Shown here piece after piece: positions 61,031 through 64,000 of a DNA stretch of 64,000 nt. The translations under genes and the position numbers were made by a program. A model generated the notes under the pieces. That model was not told the DNA's origin and searched no databases. It saw only the letters and a list, made by a program, of their open reading frames with translations. The stretch comes from DTDR01 sp964505415 (GTDB taxonomy: Bacteria; Hydrothermota; Tepidihabitantia; Tepidihabitantales; DTDR01), in contig CAZDHW010000005.1 in the NCBI GenBank assembly GCA_964505415.1, positions 1 to 64,000 on the forward strand. The letters run 5' to 3'. Each line of letters starts with the position of its first letter. The stretch's first letter is position 1.

Positions 61031-61624
61031 ATGATTAATTTATTATATTTTTTTCTAATAAATGGTTTAATTTTAACCGAACCACCTTTTTTAAACAAAT
61101 GGAAAGAAATTTCTTTTGAAGGCGAAGGAAATTATCAGTTAGAGAAAGAAAAAAATTTCGCTTTTCTTTTATCAAATTATTTCGGGCTGCCATATTCTTC
61201 AGAATTTTCCTTTGATATCTCTTATGAGGAGAAGAAGTGGGATTTGGTATTATATTTAAAAAAAGGTTTATCTTTATCTTTTATTGATATGGCTTTAAGA
61301 GGCGGAATTTCTATAAAGGAGAAGAATTCCTTTTTAATTTTTAGTGGAGGAAAAGAGGTAGAAATAATTACCTTTTATAGTTGCGGCGGTTTTTCTTATG
61401 AGCAAGAAGAAAAAGGGTATTCGGCTCTTTTTGGCTTCGCTTTAGAAAAAACGATTGGGAATCTTACTTTAGGTAGTGAATTTTATAAAGAGGAAGCTGA
61501 TAAGATAATTACTTTGGGTTTAAATTATTCTTTGGTAATTTTTGATGTTTATTTAGGAATAAGAAAAAATTTAGGCGATGGTTGGCGCTTCAATTTGGGA
61601 ATAAGTAAAAACTTTTCTTTTTAA
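61031..61624 (+). CDS. putative outer-membrane beta-barrel protein in the nickel cluster
   Basis: The 197-residue protein has a signal-like start (LLYFFLINGLILT), many alternating hydrophobic strands (FSFDISYEEKKWDLVLYLKK, IITLGLNYSLVIFDVYLGI) and ends in phenylalanine (ISKNFSF), as expected for an outer-membrane barrel. It lies between nikM and the NikL-like gene with an AAAGGAGG site. It could be a nickel porin, but no family was recognised. Confidence 0.65.
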   Translation: MINLLYFFLINGLILTEPPFLNKWKEISFEGEGNYQLEKEKNFAFLLSNYFGLPYSSEFSFDISYEEKKWDLVLYLKKGLSLSFIDMALRGGISIKEKNSFLIFSGGKEVEIITFYSCGGFSYEQEEKGYSALFGFALEKTIGNLTLGSEFYKEEADKIITLGLNYSLVIFDVYLGIRKNLGDGWRFNLGISKNFSF

Positions 61625-61630
61625 TTAATA

Positions 61631-62173
61631 ATGAGAAAAAGCTTATTATTTTTATCTTTTTTTTGGCTTCTTTATGCCCATAAAGTTAATCTTTTTGTTT
61701 ATGTGAAGGATAATAAAGTTTATTGCGAAGGTTATTATCCGGATGGTAAAAAAGTGAAGGGAGGAGTTATTAGGGTTTACGATAAAGAGAAAAAACCATT
61801 ATTAACCGGAAAGACCGACGAGAACGGTATTTTTTCTTTTATACCGAAAGTAAAAAAAGACCTCAAGATTGTTTTAGATGCCGGAATGGGACACAAGGCA
61901 GAGGCTGAAATAAAGGCAGAAGAATTGCCAATGATTGAAAAAGAAAACAGGGAGGGAGAAAAAAAAGAAGAATCAGGAAGTATAAAAAAAGAAGAATTAA
62001 AAAAGCTGGTGAGCGAGGTTATTGATGAAAAATTAACACCAATTTATAAATTTTTGTTAAAAGAGGAAAAAGAAAAAAATAAAATCTTATTAAGAGAGAT
62101 TATTGGGGGTATTGGTTATATTTTAGGTATTTTTGGAATTATAAGTTTATTTTTAAAAAAGAAAAATGTTTGA
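61631..62173 (+). CDS. nikL: NikL-like nickel transporter accessory protein
   Basis: The 180-residue protein has a signal peptide, a carboxypeptidase-regulatory-like beta domain (VNLFVYVKDNKVYCEGYYPD, TGKTDENGIFSFIP), a charged coiled region and a C-terminal membrane helix (IGGIGYILGIFGIISLFL). This layout, right beside nikM and the Q component, is that of NikL. It overlaps the next gene by eight bases. The symbol is inferred from layout. Confidence 0.72.
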   Translation: MRKSLLFLSFFWLLYAHKVNLFVYVKDNKVYCEGYYPDGKKVKGGVIRVYDKEKKPLLTGKTDENGIFSFIPKVKKDLKIVLDAGMGHKAEAEIKAEELPMIEKENREGEKKEESGSIKKEELKKLVSEVIDEKLTPIYKFLLKEEKEKNKILLREIIGGIGYILGIFGIISLFLKKKNV

Positions 62174-62855
62174 AGATGTTGATCCAAGATTTAAATTAAT
62201 CTTTCTCTTTCTGCTTTCTCTAATCTTATTATTTATTGACAAGATTATCCTTTTAGGCTGTACTTTTTTACTCTCCTTTCTTTTAAATCTTTTGGATAAA
62301 ATTTCGTTAAAAGAATTTTTAAAAAAAATCTTCCGTTTAAATTTATTTGTTGGTATTTTTATTTTCCTTTTGCCCTTTTCTTTTCCCCAAAAAATTGAAG
62401 GTTTCTATTTCGCAATAAAAATTATTTTAAAAGCCAACACGCTCATTCTTTTTCTTTTAGCTTTGATAAAACCTTACCAGATTATTTCTATTTTTTATGC
62501 TTTAGAAAAACTGAAAATCAATAAAAAATTGGTTGCGCTTTTTTTCCTTATCTATCGTTATCTTTTTCTGCTCAAAAGGGAGTGGCAAAAAATGGAGAAT
62601 CTTCTCAAGGTGAAAAATTTTATTCCGAAAACCGATATTTTAACTTATAAAACTTACGGTTATCTATTGGGTAATCTCTTTTTTAGAAGTTATCAGGCAA
62701 GCGAAAGTCTTTCTTATGCTATGAGTTTAAAGGGTTTCAATGGTTATTTTCCCCTTCTTTGGGAACCAAAAATAAAGAAAAAGGATTTTATCTTTGTCCT
62801 TTTTTTCACTTTGTTGATAATTATTTTGGTTTATTTCCAATGGCAGAAGTTTTAA
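62166..62855 (+). CDS. nikQ: CbiQ/NikQ ECF transmembrane component
   Basis: The 229-residue protein has five or so membrane helices and starts VDPRFKLIFLFLLSLILLF, typical of the T component. The coupling segment SYQASESLSYAMSLKGF carries the Ala-Arg-like motif that contacts the ATPase. It overlaps the ATPase gene by 16 bases. Confidence 0.9.
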   Translation: MFEDVDPRFKLIFLFLLSLILLFIDKIILLGCTFLLSFLLNLLDKISLKEFLKKIFRLNLFVGIFIFLLPFSFPQKIEGFYFAIKIILKANTLILFLLALIKPYQIISIFYALEKLKINKKLVALFFLIYRYLFLLKREWQKMENLLKVKNFIPKTDILTYKTYGYLLGNLFFRSYQASESLSYAMSLKGFNGYFPLLWEPKIKKKDFIFVLFFTLLIIILVYFQWQKF

Positions 62856-63499
62856 TAAAATTGGAAAAAGTCTCTTTTAGCTATTTTGACGATAAAGAAC
62901 TATTAACCGATATTGACCTTGTTCTTTTTAAAAATAAAAAGATTGGTATTACCGGAAAAAATGGTAGCGGAAAGACTACGCTTTTATATTTAATTGTTGG
63001 TCTTTTAAAACCCAAAAAAGGAAAGATTGAAATCTTTGGTAAATTAATGGAGAAAGAGGAAGATTTTAAAGCGGCAAGAAAAAAGATGGGCTTTTTGTTT
63101 CAAAATCCCGACCACCAACTTTTTTGTCCCTCAGTTATGGAAGAGATAACCTTTGGACTTTTACTTAGAGGAGAAGATAAAAAAAACGCGAAGCAGAAAG
63201 CCTTAGAATTTTTAGAAATCTTCTCTTTAAAAGAAAAAGCCGATTATCCCATCTATCAGCTATCAGAAGGAGAAAAGAAAAGATTGGCTTTAGCGGAAAT
63301 ATTAGTATTGTTTCCCGAAATTTTAATTTTGGATGAACCAACAAATGATTTGGATGAAGAGGGAAAAGAGATTTTAATTAATTTTTTAAAAAATCCTTCC
63401 CTTTCAGCTATTATTGTTTCCCAAGAAAAATCTTTTCTTTATTCTCTTTGTGATGGGATTTATCAATTAAAAGAAGGAAAATTAAATATCCTGCATTAA
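62840..63499 (+). CDS. nikO: CbiO/NikO ECF ATPase
   Basis: The 219-residue ATPase has Walker A TGKNGSGKTTLL, the Q-loop FLFQNPDHQLF, signature LSEGEKKRLALAE and Walker B ILILDEPTNDLDEEGKE. It powers uptake with NikM and NikQ. The start is ATG 62840; the frame is open further upstream inside nikQ, but the conserved N terminus begins here. Confidence 0.93.
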   Translation: MAEVLIKLEKVSFSYFDDKELLTDIDLVLFKNKKIGITGKNGSGKTTLLYLIVGLLKPKKGKIEIFGKLMEKEEDFKAARKKMGFLFQNPDHQLFCPSVMEEITFGLLLRGEDKKNAKQKALEFLEIFSLKEKADYPIYQLSEGEKKRLALAEILVLFPEILILDEPTNDLDEEGKEILINFLKNPSLSAIIVSQEKSFLYSLCDGIYQLKEGKLNILH

Positions 63500-63503
63500 T
63501 AAA

Positions 63504-63531
63504 TTGACTTTGTAGACAATCTTTTTAAAAT
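63504..63531 (+). promoter_or_regulatory. promoter of the pseudouridine synthase gene
   Basis: TTGACT at 63504-63509 and TAAAAT at 63526-63531 are 16 bases apart. ATG 63541 lies nine bases beyond the -10 box, so the leader would be nearly absent. Confidence 0.65.
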
Positions 63532-63540
63532 TTATTGATT

Positions 63541-64000
63541 ATGGAAAAGATTTTTGAAAGAGAAGTTTCTTACAAAATGAAAGGCTTAAGATTAGATAAG
63601 TATTTAATTTTATCGGGAATAGGTCTTTCTCGTTCGCAAGTGAATAAACTAATAAAAGAAGGTAAGGTATTAGTAAACGAAAAAAAAGTAAAACCCAGTT
63701 ATCAGGTCCAGCCGAGCGATAAAATTAAAGTTTTTTATGAAAAAAAAGAAGAGTTAAAAATCGAGCCGGAAGATATTCCTTTAACAATTATTTATGAAGA
63801 TGAAGATATTATTGTTATTGATAAGCCACCGGGAATAATTGTCCATCCTGCTCGGGGACACAATTCCGGAACTTTGGTAAATGCCCTTCTTTATCATTGT
63901 AAAACCTTGCCGGAAAGTAAAAGTTCAAAAATCCGGCCGGGAGTAATTCACCGTTTGGATAAAGATACGACCGGCCTTTTGGTTTTTGCGAAAACTGATA
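63541..64000 (+). CDS. rluD: RluD-type 23S rRNA pseudouridine synthase, 5' part
   Basis: The frame runs off the right edge after about 153 residues. An S4 RNA-binding domain (GLRLDKYLILSGIGLSRSQV, IKEGKVLVNEK) precedes the catalytic domain with IIVIDKPPGIIVHP and HRLDKDTTGLL, which carries the catalytic aspartate. Enzymes of this type make pseudouridines in 23S rRNA or related targets. Exact specificity cannot be told from the fragment. Confidence 0.9.
   Translation, partial: MEKIFEREVSYKMKGLRLDKYLILSGIGLSRSQVNKLIKEGKVLVNEKKVKPSYQVQPSDKIKVFYEKKEELKIEPEDIPLTIIYEDEDIIVIDKPPGIIVHPARGHNSGTLVNALLYHCKTLPESKSSKIRPGVIHRLDKDTTGLLVFAKTD

Overview
The window is 64 kb of AT-rich bacterial DNA (roughly one third G+C by eye) with short intergenic gaps and many overlapping gene ends. 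It carries lipopolysaccharide transport genes (lptC-lptA-lptB) and a SprA-like outer-membrane translocon with cargo proteins ending in sorting domains, so the cell has an outer membrane and a type IX-like secretion system. The 16S rRNA gene is much richer in G+C than the genome, as is usual in thermophiles. Together this suggests a thermophilic lineage near the FCB group, for example the WOR-3/Stahlbacteria type; that placement is inference and rests on no alignment.

Layout: 1-13.5 kb is a plus-strand run with recA, recX, alaS, folD, a shortened polyprenyl synthase, dxs, sprA and a MazG-like gene. 13.7-16.9 kb is a four-gene membrane cluster of unknown role. 16.9-22.6 kb holds a 1742-residue minus-strand regulator (protein kinase, ATPase, TPR, GAF, sigma-54 activator), a possible sigma-54-driven transcription unit encoding a 16-residue proline-rich peptide, and repeated TGCGACA sites at both ends of the regulator gene. 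22.6-28.8 kb carries a nitrilase-type hydrolase and a minus-strand set (argF, cation efflux, tsaD, YbbR, acpS, HAD, HIT). 29.2-31.4 kb is a C25 peptidase with a sorting domain.

31.6-39.2 kb contains tRNA-Ala, a polyamine gene pair, surE, an MscS channel, tRNA-Gly, a radical SAM protein, a sugar nucleotidyltransferase-like protein, a ROK kinase and a selenocysteine tRNA. 39.3-47.4 kb has a dolichol-phosphate-mannose-synthase-like enzyme, a GreA-domain protein, a second secreted protein with Kelch-like repeats, and dprA-obg-coaD-rsmD. 47.4-55.2 kb is a tight operon: pyrG, acyltransferase, lptC, lptA, lptB, rpoN, selB, acyP. 55.4-57.3 kb contains a CARF/HEPN-type gene split by a -1 frameshift at an A7 run and a small HExxE protein. 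57.4-59.1 kb is a solitary 16S rRNA gene bracketed by a perfect 20-bp processing stem. 59.2-63.5 kb is a nickel regulator and ECF-type nickel uptake cluster, and the window ends inside an RluD-type pseudouridine synthase.

Across the window, strong TTGACN-16/17-TATAAT promoters repeatedly place the -10 box only 5-10 bases before the start codon, so many first genes of operons are probably translated from leaderless mRNAs, while internal operon genes often use AGGAGG-type ribosome sites. Gene sets that work together include rpoN with the sigma-54 activator, selB with tRNA-Sec, SprA with its cargo, and NikR with the nickel transporter.
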